Shown here in pieces: positions 31,938 to 38,535 of a DNA stretch of 64,000 bases. The DNA is from Lentzea albidocapillata subsp. violacea (GTDB lineage: Bacteria > Actinomycetota > Actinomycetes > Mycobacteriales > Pseudonocardiaceae). Under the pieces are notes generated by a model. It made no database searches and was not told the origin of the DNA. It was given only the letters and a program-made list of their open reading frames with translations. Numbering within the stretch: position 1 is the stretch's first letter; every line of letters begins with the position of its first letter. The translations under genes were made by a program, and so were the position numbers. Location of the stretch: the NCBI RefSeq assembly GCF_900100275.1, contig NZ_FNET01000009.1, positions 186,001 to 250,000 on the forward strand, read 5' to 3'.

Positions 31938-32450
31938 TCACGCTGCCGAGGCGAGCAGCTCGACGGGCTCCGCCTCGCGAGGCCTCGGCACGCCGGGAAG
32001 GGGGAGCAAGAGTTGCCCGGCGCCCGCCCACACGCGACCGATCCGCACCGCCTCGGCGAGCATGATCGGCTCGGGTTCAGGCTCGGCCCGGCGACGGCGT
32101 AGGGCTCGGCGGGTGCGTTCGTAGTCGGTGTGGGCGGTGCGGCACAGGTCGCAGCGGCACCCGTGCTTGGCGTAGCGGGGGTTCGTGCCGTGCGCGGGCA
32201 GCACCGCGGGCAACTCGTGCCCGTCGCGCTCGGCGACCCGCAGGCGTTCCTCGGCGTCGAGCCCACCCCACAACCCCCAGGCCTCGCCGGACGCGAGCGC
32301 GGCGGTGAGGCACTGCTCGCGCACCGGGCACCCGGCGCACAGCGCGCGACACTTGGCGTCCTCGGCGGGCGACTTCGGCTCGATAAAGTCGAGGTCAATG
32401 CGGCCCTTGCACGCCGCTCGGATCTGCCACTCAGGCAGTCGGGGCAGCAT
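31938..32450 (-). CDS. WhiB-like Fe-S regulator with C-terminal extension
   Basis: 170 residues. The four cluster Cys are Cys14, Cys38, Cys41 and Cys47 (ALCAGCPVREQC), followed by the WhiB turn GLWGGLDAEERL. A C-terminal part contains GTNPRYAKHGCRCDLCRTAH, a Cys/His motif frequent in actinophage WhiB-like and HNH-associated proteins, and a basic stretch. WhiB proteins bind sigma factor region 4 and can be redox or nitric-oxide sensitive; phage copies have been shown to act on host whiB genes in mycobacteria. The ATG overlaps the end of the 32431 gene. Confidence 0.92.
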   Translation of the reverse strand: MLPRLPEWQIRAACKGRIDLDFIEPKSPAEDAKCRALCAGCPVREQCLTAALASGEAWGLWGGLDAEERLRVAERDGHELPAVLPAHGTNPRYAKHGCRCDLCRTAHTDYERTRRALRRRRAEPEPEPIMLAEAVRIGRVWAGAGQLLLPLPGVPRPREAEPVELLASAA

Positions 32451-32628
32451 CGAGCAGCCTCCGCACGATGTCGAGCGCGTCGTCGATCGCTTGCGTGATC
32501 GGGGAGTAGGCGACCAGCCGCGCGAGCGCGACCTCGGCGTCGTGCCGGTCGCGGGCCTGGTGGTGGGCGAGCGCGCGGTCGAGGGTCTTGGCCACGCCGG
32601 TGAGCGCGGCGCGGGTCTCGTCGGTCAT
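32431..32628 (-). CDS. Small helical phage protein
   Basis: 65 residues from ATG at 32628, coupled to the methyltransferase stop. Amphipathic helices (RAALTGVAKTLDRALAHHQARD, AIDDALDIVRRLLDAA). Resembles small actinophage proteins of unknown function located beside whiB. Frame upstream of 32628 is Arg/Gly-rich and rejected. Confidence 0.65.
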   Translation of the reverse strand: MTDETRAALTGVAKTLDRALAHHQARDRHDAEVALARLVAYSPITQAIDDALDIVRRLLDAAPTA

Positions 32629-34091
32629 CACGCGGCCTCGCCTGCCGGCTCGGCGAGCGCGGCCAACAGCCACGGCAACGCCGCCGAAACCTGTTGCGGC
32701 ACAACGCCATTACCGAGAATCCGCAGCGCGGCACTGCGCGAGATGCCGGGCACAGCAGTTACCCAGCCCGGTTCAACGCCCTGCATCCACTCGACGAACG
32801 CCGGGTTCAGGACCCGGTCGGCTCGTCGTCCGTCCACAGTGGGTGCAGGGGCGACTCGTCCGAGGAGGTGTTCCCATCTCGCGATGGCGGGTGCGTAGCC
32901 GCCGAAATCCACGCGGCCGGAACCTGGTCCCAGCTCGTGAACTCGTGCGGCAGCGTCCCGGCGGCCAGTTCGAGAGCCTGTTCGAGGCTCGCCCCCGAGG
33001 CGCCGCCCTGCTCGGCTGGACGCTGCGCCCACCGGACCCCGGTGCGCTTGGTCGCCGTGCGGGGCGTCGGCAGAAGCGGCGTCGACGCGACGAACTCGCG
33101 AGCGATCGTCTCCAATGACGGACGCACCGCCGCGCCGGGCGTCGGCGACTGGTTGGTGCCGTAGGGGGTGGCGCTCGCGGTCGGCAAGAGCTGCACCATC
33201 GTGCGCAGGTTCGGACTGCCGTCCCCGTGGTGTCCCGGCCCGAAGCGATCCGACGAGGTCGGAGTCGGCAGCAACGACGAAGACCCGGAAGCGTTCGTGA
33301 GGGGCGCCCACCTCGGCAGCGCGTAAGCCACACCACGCCGCGTCGTACCCGAGGTCGGCCAGGTCCGCGAGAACAACGCCGAGTGCCCGCATAGCTGGGC
33401 CTGCGTCGTCTCCCAGACACCACGTGCAGGGTTCCACCTGGCTATGGGCTCGCGCACTCAGTAGACCTCGCACGTTCTCGGCGATGACCAGCCGAGGACG
33501 CAGGACGCTCACGGCGTAGACCATCTGGGACCACAGCCCCGAACGGTTGTCCGGGCGCAGGCCTTCCCGCCGGCCCGCTGCGCTCAAGTCCTGGCAGGGG
33601 AACCCGCCGAGCAGCACGGCGACGCGCTCGACCTGCTCCCAGTCCACGCCCGTGATGTCACCGAGGTTGGGCACGCCCGGAAACCTGTGCGCGAGCACCG
33701 CCGAAGCGTCCGGGTCGTTCTCGACGTGCCACGCGATGGTGCCGCCGAGCGCGGCCTGCACGCCGAGGTCGAGCCCGCCGAACCCGGAGAACAACGACCC
33801 GATCGTCGGGTTGTCGCCGAGCAGATCGACGTTGCCGAGGACGCTCGCCGAGCCCGTTCCGGTGGGTGTTTCTGGCCTCCGATAAATGAGGCTTACCGGC
33901 GGCCAGACCTCGCGCCGAGCAGCGTCGCCGACGTTGTCTCGTCTCACCGAAGTTGGCGCCGGACGTGGTGAATCTGGCGAGGCCTCGTCGGGCTGCGGCG
34001 ATGCCAGGTTCGGTGAGACCGCGCTCGCGTGCGCGCGGAGCGGCCCGCGACCGGTCTGCGCCGCCGCCCCAAAATCCTTGTGCGTGTCCAT
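32628..34091 (-). CDS. dcm: DNA cytosine-5 methyltransferase
   Basis: 487 residues. Motif I SLFSGFGGLDLGV, motif IV GGFPCQDLSAAGRREGL with the catalytic Cys, motif VI ENVRG, motif VIII-like PHERFRVFVVA, a long variable region, and motifs IX-X in RILGNGVVPQQ. It methylates cytosine C5 in DNA, likely protecting phage DNA from host restriction; no partner nuclease is seen. ATG at 34091 has GGGGGACG upstream; an internal start near 33890 would remove an 85-residue low-complexity N-terminus. The variable region also carries an open frame in another register (32807-33457). Confidence 0.93.
   Translation of the reverse strand: MDTHKDFGAAAQTGRGPLRAHASAVSPNLASPQPDEASPDSPRPAPTSVRRDNVGDAARREVWPPVSLIYRRPETPTGTGSASVLGNVDLLGDNPTIGSLFSGFGGLDLGVQAALGGTIAWHVENDPDASAVLAHRFPGVPNLGDITGVDWEQVERVAVLLGGFPCQDLSAAGRREGLRPDNRSGLWSQMVYAVSVLRPRLVIAENVRGLLSARAHSQVEPCTWCLGDDAGPAMRALGVVLADLADLGYDAAWCGLRAAEVGAPHERFRVFVVAADSDLVGSLRAGTPRGRQSEPAHDGAALADRERHPLRHQPVADARRGGASVIGDDRSRVRRVDAASADAPHGDQAHRGPVGAASSRAGRRLGGEPRTGSRTGRRDAAARVHELGPGSGRVDFGGYAPAIARWEHLLGRVAPAPTVDGRRADRVLNPAFVEWMQGVEPGWVTAVPGISRSAALRILGNGVVPQQVSAALPWLLAALAEPAGEAA
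32807..33457 (-). other. Possible overlapping coding frame inside the methyltransferase gene
   Basis: A 216-codon open frame within the methyltransferase gene: MREPIARWNPARGVWETTQ, then SLLPTPTSSDR, QLLPTASATPYGTNQSP and PLLPTPRTATK. Repeated LLPTP phrases are, as I recall, characteristic of hypothetical proteins annotated in many phages at this position. The methyltransferase frame reads ADSDLVG over the same bases, so one frame may simply mirror the other. Whether it is translated is open. Confidence 0.3.
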
Positions 34092-34111
34092 CTCGTCCCC
34101 CAGGTCGTGAG

Positions 34112-34633
34112 TCATCGCGCGGCGGTGAACGCCTCGGCGAGCCGGGCGTCGTGCGCGGGTTGCTTGGTGAGCGGCTTGCCGCCCGGTCCGGTGCAGCGGG
34201 CGCCCGGCTGGGCCTTGCACCACGGGCAGGGCACGGCGAGGTACACGCGGCGGGCCTCGGCCTCGGCCTCGACGTGCTCGGGATCAGCGCCACGGGCGAG
34301 GGCGAGCGCGGCGGTGACGCGTGCGACTCCGGAGCGGATCGAGCGCACGAGGTCCTCGGGCCGCTGCTCAATGCTGCGGGCGCGCAGTGCGGCGTTGTGC
34401 TCGCGCTCGGCGTCCTCGCGTCGGGCGTTGCGCCACGACTCGACGATGTCGGCGGGCATCACGGTTTCGGTGCTACGGCGGTAGTGCTCGCGCAGCGCTC
34501 GCTCGGCGGCCGAGTACGGCACGTCGTCGAGCACGTGCGCCCACGTCCGCACCTGCATCGTGCTTCCGGCGCTGATCTTGTTGTCGAGCGTTGAGGCGAT
34601 GCCGAGCAGCCGGGCGACCTCGGCGGCGTTCAT
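34112..34633 (-). CDS. Phage protein with C-terminal zinc finger, replication-associated
   Basis: 173 residues from ATG at 34633 (ATGA overlap with the preceding gene). N-terminal helices (LLGIASTLDNKISAGSTMQVR, ERALREHYRRSTETVMPADIV) are followed by a zinc finger VPCPWCKAQPGARCTGPGGKPL. Actinophage proteins with this CPxC...GxxC end lie next to replication organisers and may load or regulate the helicase; not shown here. Confidence 0.75.
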   Translation of the reverse strand: MNAAEVARLLGIASTLDNKISAGSTMQVRTWAHVLDDVPYSAAERALREHYRRSTETVMPADIVESWRNARREDAEREHNAALRARSIEQRPEDLVRSIRSGVARVTAALALARGADPEHVEAEAEARRVYLAVPCPWCKAQPGARCTGPGGKPLTKQPAHDARLAEAFTAAR

Positions 34634-35676
34634 CGCCGAGGCCCGTCGAGCATGAGCAGCGTGCCGTCGACGACGTGCCCGTCGTCCTGGCCCTCGTGCT
34701 CGAATTCGGCTGCGAGCGCGAACCACCCGGCGGCCTTGGCATCCCGCTTGGACAGTCCGGCGGGCGGAGGCGTGGTCTCGACGTGCCGGGTACGGACGGC
34801 GTCGGCGTACAGGTGGGGCAGCAGACCGGGCGCGGCTCCGGGGCGGCCGTGCCACAGGTCGAGCGCGGCCGTGACCGTGTCGGGGTCGGCGCGGTCGGCG
34901 AGCAGCCCGTCGACCTGCTTACCGAGCGCCCGCACGGTTTTCGTCGGGTACGGGGTGCCGACCGAGCTGTGCCACCCGGCGGTGAGCCGGTAGGCGTCCG
35001 GGCGCACGGCGGTCGCGGCGAGAGTGCCCGCGGTGACCCCGGCGCCTCGCGTGCGTGTGCGCGCGTGACGCTTTTCTTGAGTTGGTAGTGAGTCTGGGTG
35101 ACTACTCCCCTTACCCCCTACCCCCGCGTTTGACGGGAACCCTTCGGCGAAGGGTTCTGCGAACCCTTCCGACGGAGGTTCATCAGGGGTAGGCGAGGAC
35201 GGGTTCGAACGTGAGCTCGTGGGTTTCGTCTGGTGGTAGGTAGAGGTGCCGTCGAGGGTCTCGGCGACCGCGTCGGCGTGCACGTGGTCGAGGCGACGAA
35301 GCTCGTCGGCGAGCACGGCGCGCAGCCTCGGCGACTCGACCGCGAGAGCGAACCGGAACGCAGCCTTGAGCACGTTGGGTTGCTTGGCTACGCCGTCCTT
35401 GCGCATGAATGCCCGCACGAGCACCTCGTCGGTGTCGGCGTCGACCACGACGAACCGGGTGCGGTCCAGCTCGGCGAGCGCGGCCTCGATGTCGGCGACG
35501 TCGGTCGCCGAGCAGCCGCGCGCCCACCTGCTCACCGTGAGCGGCAAGACTCCGGCCTGGTTGATCGTCGGCTGCGAGAGCAGCAGGAAGTACAGCCGCT
35601 GTGCCTCTGGCGAGAGGGCGCGAAAGTCGTCGTCACGCCAAATCGCCGTGAGGATGCGTGCGTGTTCGCGGCTCAT
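34630..35676 (-). CDS. Replication organiser with helix-turn-helix (DnaD/DnaB-loader-like)
   Basis: 348 residues from ATG at 35676. The N-terminal 110 residues form a winged-helix region (SREHARILTAIWRDDDFRAL, EAQRLYFLLLSQPTINQAGVLPL) seen in phage replisome organisers. A Ser/Pro/Glu-rich linker (PSEGFAEPFAEGFPSN) leads to a C-terminal domain (VRALGKQVDGLLADRADPDTV). It probably binds the phage origin and recruits host helicase. Upstream frame to 35952 is Arg-rich and rejected. Confidence 0.75.
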   Translation of the reverse strand: MSREHARILTAIWRDDDFRALSPEAQRLYFLLLSQPTINQAGVLPLTVSRWARGCSATDVADIEAALAELDRTRFVVVDADTDEVLVRAFMRKDGVAKQPNVLKAAFRFALAVESPRLRAVLADELRRLDHVHADAVAETLDGTSTYHQTKPTSSRSNPSSPTPDEPPSEGFAEPFAEGFPSNAGVGGKGSSHPDSLPTQEKRHARTRTRGAGVTAGTLAATAVRPDAYRLTAGWHSSVGTPYPTKTVRALGKQVDGLLADRADPDTVTAALDLWHGRPGAAPGLLPHLYADAVRTRHVETTPPPAGLSKRDAKAAGWFALAAEFEHEGQDDGHVVDGTLLMLDGPRR

Positions 35677-35897
35677 GCGGATGCACCTCGCGAGTGGTGC
35701 GACGCGGTGCTGTTGCCGGCCCAGCGAGCCGAAAGTGTGCGGGTGCAAGCGGCTCGGCGGCGCAGGATGCGCGTCACCTCGGCGACCTCGGCGGGCGCCA
35801 ACTGGTCGAGCGGACGACGGCCGACGAGAGCGGCCTCGACGGCGAGCGCGTCGAGCAGCCTCGGCTCGGCGGGCACGCCGGTAGAGCTGATGGTCAC
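35673..35897 (-). CDS. Small hypothetical protein
   Basis: 74 residues from GTG at 35897 with GGGGGA upstream; stop overlaps the next ATG (ATGA). Contains RRPLDQLAPAEVAEVTRILRRR. Operon context and coupling support it; function unknown. Confidence 0.65.
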   Translation of the reverse strand: MTISSTGVPAEPRLLDALAVEAALVGRRPLDQLAPAEVAEVTRILRRRAACTRTLSARWAGNSTASHHSRGASA

Positions 35898-35991
35898 GGT
35901 GAATCCCCCAGGAAGCGGCGAGCGCGGGCGTGCGCCATCGCGCCCGCCGCAAGACGGCGACGGACTTCGTGGTGATGCGGGGTGGGACTGG

Positions 35992-36330
35992 CTACGCGGC
36001 CGACTGCGCCGGGTTCGCGACCCAGACGCGGTTACGGCTTGCTCGCCGACTACGGCGTCGGCTGCGGTACTCGCCGCAGGGCACGATTAGGCGTCGGGCG
36101 GCCCAGTTGCCGATCAGACTCGGCAGCACGTTCGGCGAGTGCGGCTCGATCCCCGTAGGGACACCACGGCGGATGTCCTCGGCGGTGAATGGCTGACCCG
36201 AGGCGACCAACTCGTCGAGCACGATCTCAGCGGCTTCGCGGTAGCGGCGGTGCGCGGCCACGGCGGCGGCGAGGTTGGCCTCTTGTCCGCGTTTGCGGTC
36301 GGCGAGGCCGAGCTGAAGCTGATCAGTCAC
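35992..36330 (-). CDS. Hypothetical early phage protein
   Basis: 112 residues from GTG at 36330 with GGGAGG upstream. Helical start (DQLQLGLADRKRGQEANL) and VLDELVASGQPFTAEDIRRGVP, then GNWAARRLIVPCGEYRSRRR. The middle resembles small winged-helix-like proteins of phage replication regions. Function unknown. Confidence 0.7.
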   Translation of the reverse strand: MTDQLQLGLADRKRGQEANLAAAVAAHRRYREAAEIVLDELVASGQPFTAEDIRRGVPTGIEPHSPNVLPSLIGNWAARRLIVPCGEYRSRRRSRRASRNRVWVANPAQSAA

Positions 36331-36562
36331 GAGGTACCTCCCATCGCGGCGGGTTGTGGTCGAGGTAGCGAGCCCACTCGCCAAGGTCGGCGAGCAGGCG
36401 GTGATGCCGGGCGACCTCGACGGCCCGCTCGGCGGGGTCGAGCCCGGCGAGCACAGGACAGCTCGGGCACTCGGGGCAGCAGGGGCACGCAGTCGACGGC
36501 CGCGCAGCAGCCGCCGGGGCGGTGGTCGCCGCAGCACGCGACGACCACCCCAGCAGGAACAA
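36323..36562 (-). CDS. Cys-rich small protein
   Basis: 79 residues from TTG at 36562, ten bases after the nuclease gene stop. Contains TACPCCPECPSCPVLAG (CPxC-type pairs, possible zinc site) and ERAVEVARHHRLLADLGEWARYL. The stop overlaps the next gene start. The start codon is uncertain; frame choice follows the amino-acid pattern. Confidence 0.55.
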   Translation of the reverse strand: MFLLGWSSRAAATTAPAAAARPSTACPCCPECPSCPVLAGLDPAERAVEVARHHRLLADLGEWARYLDHNPPRWEVPRD

Positions 36563-36571
36563 GACCGGCGG

Positions 36572-37459
36572 TCACGCGGCACCTGCCCGCATGGGCGATG
36601 GGCGCAGTGATGGCGCCGCGCCGTTGCGACCAGGCACCCGTATCGCCACCGACTCACCGTCGACCAGTGCGCGCCGGTGCCGTCCGAGCGCGTCGAGGAC
36701 CTCGGACGTTGCTCGCAGCTTCGCGGCCTCGGCGCGCTTGTGGTCTGCGACCGCAGCCCGGTATTGCTCGGCGAGCCCTGCCTCGATCTCGACCTCGGTG
36801 TCGTCGATATCCGGATGCAGTTCCCGCACCGCCCGATGCGTCGCGGCGTGCTCGTCGATCTCCGGTCGCACACCACGGTCGACCGAGTCGAGGAACTCAC
36901 GGGCGGCGGCGCGCAACTTCTCGGCCTCGGTGAGGTTCCATTCGACGAGGTACTCGCGGAACTCAAGGTTCGTGGTCAGCACCGCGACGTGTGCACGGTT
37001 CAAACCGAGCGCGTCGAGCTGCCACATGACCTGACATCGGACGTAATCCGGCACCTCGTCAGTGCCACGCCTACCCCACTCGAACAGGTCGGCAGCGGTC
37101 TTGACCTTCAGCACCGAACGCTCGGCGAGCCCGGTCAGCATCCGGTCGGGCGTCGCGAGCTGCCACGGCCGTTGGCGGTTCGCCCACATGCCCGTGCGGC
37201 GCACGCGGTACTCGGGGTGCTGCTCGGCGAACCACTCGGCGACGACCGACTCAAGCCGATGACCCCGGCGCATCGCGTCATTGCTCGGCGCCGGGGTGAT
37301 CAGGCCCCGTTTCCTATTCCATAAGGAGAACGCTGATTCGTACGGTGAGATATTCATAACCGCAGCGATCTCCGAGCCCCCCAGGCCCATTGACCGAACT
37401 GCATTCCATTCGCGAGAACCAGGCTCGAACGAACCAACACGTACAGCGGATGCCTTCAC
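36572..37459 (-). CDS. YqaJ-like viral recombinase/exonuclease with substituted catalytic residue
   Basis: 295 residues of the YqaJ/lambda-exonuclease PD-(D/E)XK group: GLGGSEIAAVMNISPYESAF, GHRLE, ATPDRML (Asp105). The family then has (D/E)XK, normally a GxLEIKT-like strand, but here it reads VLKVKTA: Lys118 takes the place of the metal-binding Glu, with Lys120 kept. GAG to AAG is one base change. The enzyme would supply 3' tails for recombination; this copy may be inactive. Followed by a coiled coil (EQYRAAVADHKRAEAAKLRA). No RecT-like annealing protein is seen nearby. Confidence 0.82.
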   Translation of the reverse strand: MKASAVRVGSFEPGSREWNAVRSMGLGGSEIAAVMNISPYESAFSLWNRKRGLITPAPSNDAMRRGHRLESVVAEWFAEQHPEYRVRRTGMWANRQRPWQLATPDRMLTGLAERSVLKVKTAADLFEWGRRGTDEVPDYVRCQVMWQLDALGLNRAHVAVLTTNLEFREYLVEWNLTEAEKLRAAAREFLDSVDRGVRPEIDEHAATHRAVRELHPDIDDTEVEIEAGLAEQYRAAVADHKRAEAAKLRATSEVLDALGRHRRALVDGESVAIRVPGRNGAAPSLRPSPMRAGAA

Positions 37460-37695
37460 GCGGCGGCTCCGCTGTCCGTCCCATCAACCTCGAACACGTC
37501 CTCAAACGAAACATCGAGCTTGCTCAAGGTGGCGGCGATTAAGGAGTTGCCCGGCAACTGCTCTCCGTCCAACACGCGACCAACGGTCGACTGCGACACG
37601 CCAAGACGCTTGGCGAGCGCGTACCTTGATTTGAGCCCTTGTGCAATCCCGATTCTCTCCAGCGCGTCCGGGCGGACACGCACGTGCGCAGACAT
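37456..37695 (-). CDS. Cro/C1-type helix-turn-helix regulator
   Basis: 79 residues with a central HTH (GLKSRYALAKRLGVSQSTVG, RVLDGEQLPGNSLIAATL). First gene of the leftward early operon, so likely the control protein of the early genes (Cro-like repressor or activator). The ATG overlaps nothing upstream; GGGGGG precedes it. An operator candidate lies 20 bp upstream (37715-37739). Confidence 0.8.
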   Translation of the reverse strand: MSAHVRVRPDALERIGIAQGLKSRYALAKRLGVSQSTVGRVLDGEQLPGNSLIAATLSKLDVSFEDVFEVDGTDSGAAA

Positions 37696-38427
37696 TCAAC
37701 CCCCCAGGTCGATTCGTGTACGGAACGTTCCCGTTCACGATCACGACCCTACGTGCGCATCTGGACAGTGCTCAACGATTGCGTTAGTGGAAGCATCTGA
37801 CGAAACGGACCGAGGACGCACGTACTCGCGTAACGGACTACGCCGAATGGGTCGAGCTGTGTGCGGCACTCTCTGTGTCGTGTCGATGACAAGGAGCGAG
37901 ACATTGCCGCAGCGTAACCGTAAGGGAGGCGCTTGGTTGAAGCGTCAAAGATCATGTGACGCAACGGGAAGATCGTGACTGCGTCCCAGATTCTAGGACT
38001 TGTCGACAAGTCGTCTGCGTTCGAATGACTACATTGTGCTTACTTGCGTGCGCGGCACGGTTAGTCAACCCTTAGCGGGAATTGACCTCATTTGTAGCGG
38101 CTACATCGAGCAGATGCAGTGACGCAAAACACAAGACTGACTCGTTTACCTCGGGCGGTTTGCGTGCTGCGACTCGTGCGAGTTGTAGGGGATAATTGTT
38201 GTCGTCGCTAAGTAATGCCTGCCGTTAGTTCGGTGTACGAGCGTTCTTTCTTTGGGTTCGTCGGCGTGCATCGTCGCGTGGGCTCGTGATTTTTGGTTGC
38301 TCGGGCGAGGGCTTCATAGGTGACTCTGGGGTGGCTTTGAAGATCCACATCTCACCCCTCACACATGCCACTTGCGTTCGTCTGTATGCTGGCGTTTGAC
38401 CAGGTAAGTACAGCGCTAGTGCTGGTA
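37696..38427. other. Non-coding early control/attP-side region
   Basis: About 730 bp without a supportable gene; open frames here (for example 37749-38009 minus) lack ribosome sites and family features. GC drops toward attR. It should contain the early promoter, integrase arm sites and immunity operators. A perfect 16-bp palindrome GACTTGTCGACAAGTC is at 37997-38012. Confidence 0.6.
37715..37739. promoter_or_regulatory. Operator candidate upstream of the HTH gene
   Basis: An imperfect palindrome around AACGTT, with arms CGTGTACGG and CCGTTCACG (one mismatch and one bulge), 20 bp before the start of the Cro-like gene. Position and symmetry fit autoregulation. Confidence 0.5.
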
Positions 38428-38473
38428 CGCCTTGTAAGCGAAAGGTTAGGGGTTCGATTCCCCTCGCCGGCTC
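38428..38473 (+). repeat. attR core (46-bp direct repeat, tRNA-Thr remnant)
   Basis: Identical to 1583-1628. The 5' half of the tRNA is missing here, so this copy does not encode a tRNA. Confidence 0.95.
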
Positions 38474-38483
38474 TATTGGGGAA

Positions 38484-38511
38484 GAGGGTTCGCCCAGGTG
38501 GGCGGACCCTC
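38484..38511 (+). terminator. Displaced original tRNA-Thr terminator
   Basis: GAGGGTTCGCCC / GGGCGGACCCTC, 12 pairs with one G-U, 4-nt loop, ten bases beyond attR. Before integration this hairpin would have followed the tRNA gene. Confidence 0.65.
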
Positions 38512-38535
38512 GTCTCATTTCCGGCGGCACGGTCG

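Larger units (their letters stand above)
1583..38473. mobile_element. Integrated siphovirus-type prophage with accessory cargo
   Basis: The element is bounded by a 46-bp perfect direct repeat, the left copy being the 3' part of tRNA-Thr and the right copy a remnant without the 5' half. Inside are a tyrosine integrase next to attL, lysis, tail, head, portal and terminase genes in normal siphovirus order, and replication genes. Every essential structural function can be recognised, so the prophage could be intact. Weak points are a substituted catalytic residue in the YqaJ-like nuclease (36572-37459) and no clearly recognisable excisionase. Non-phage cargo lies mostly at 2.7-8.3 kb, with single extra genes at 18.8, 26.1 and 28.3 kb. 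Confidence 0.93.

Noticed and set aside
37749..38009. 86-codon minus-strand frame in the early control region
   Set aside because: No ribosome site, unusual composition, crosses the 37997-38012 palindrome.
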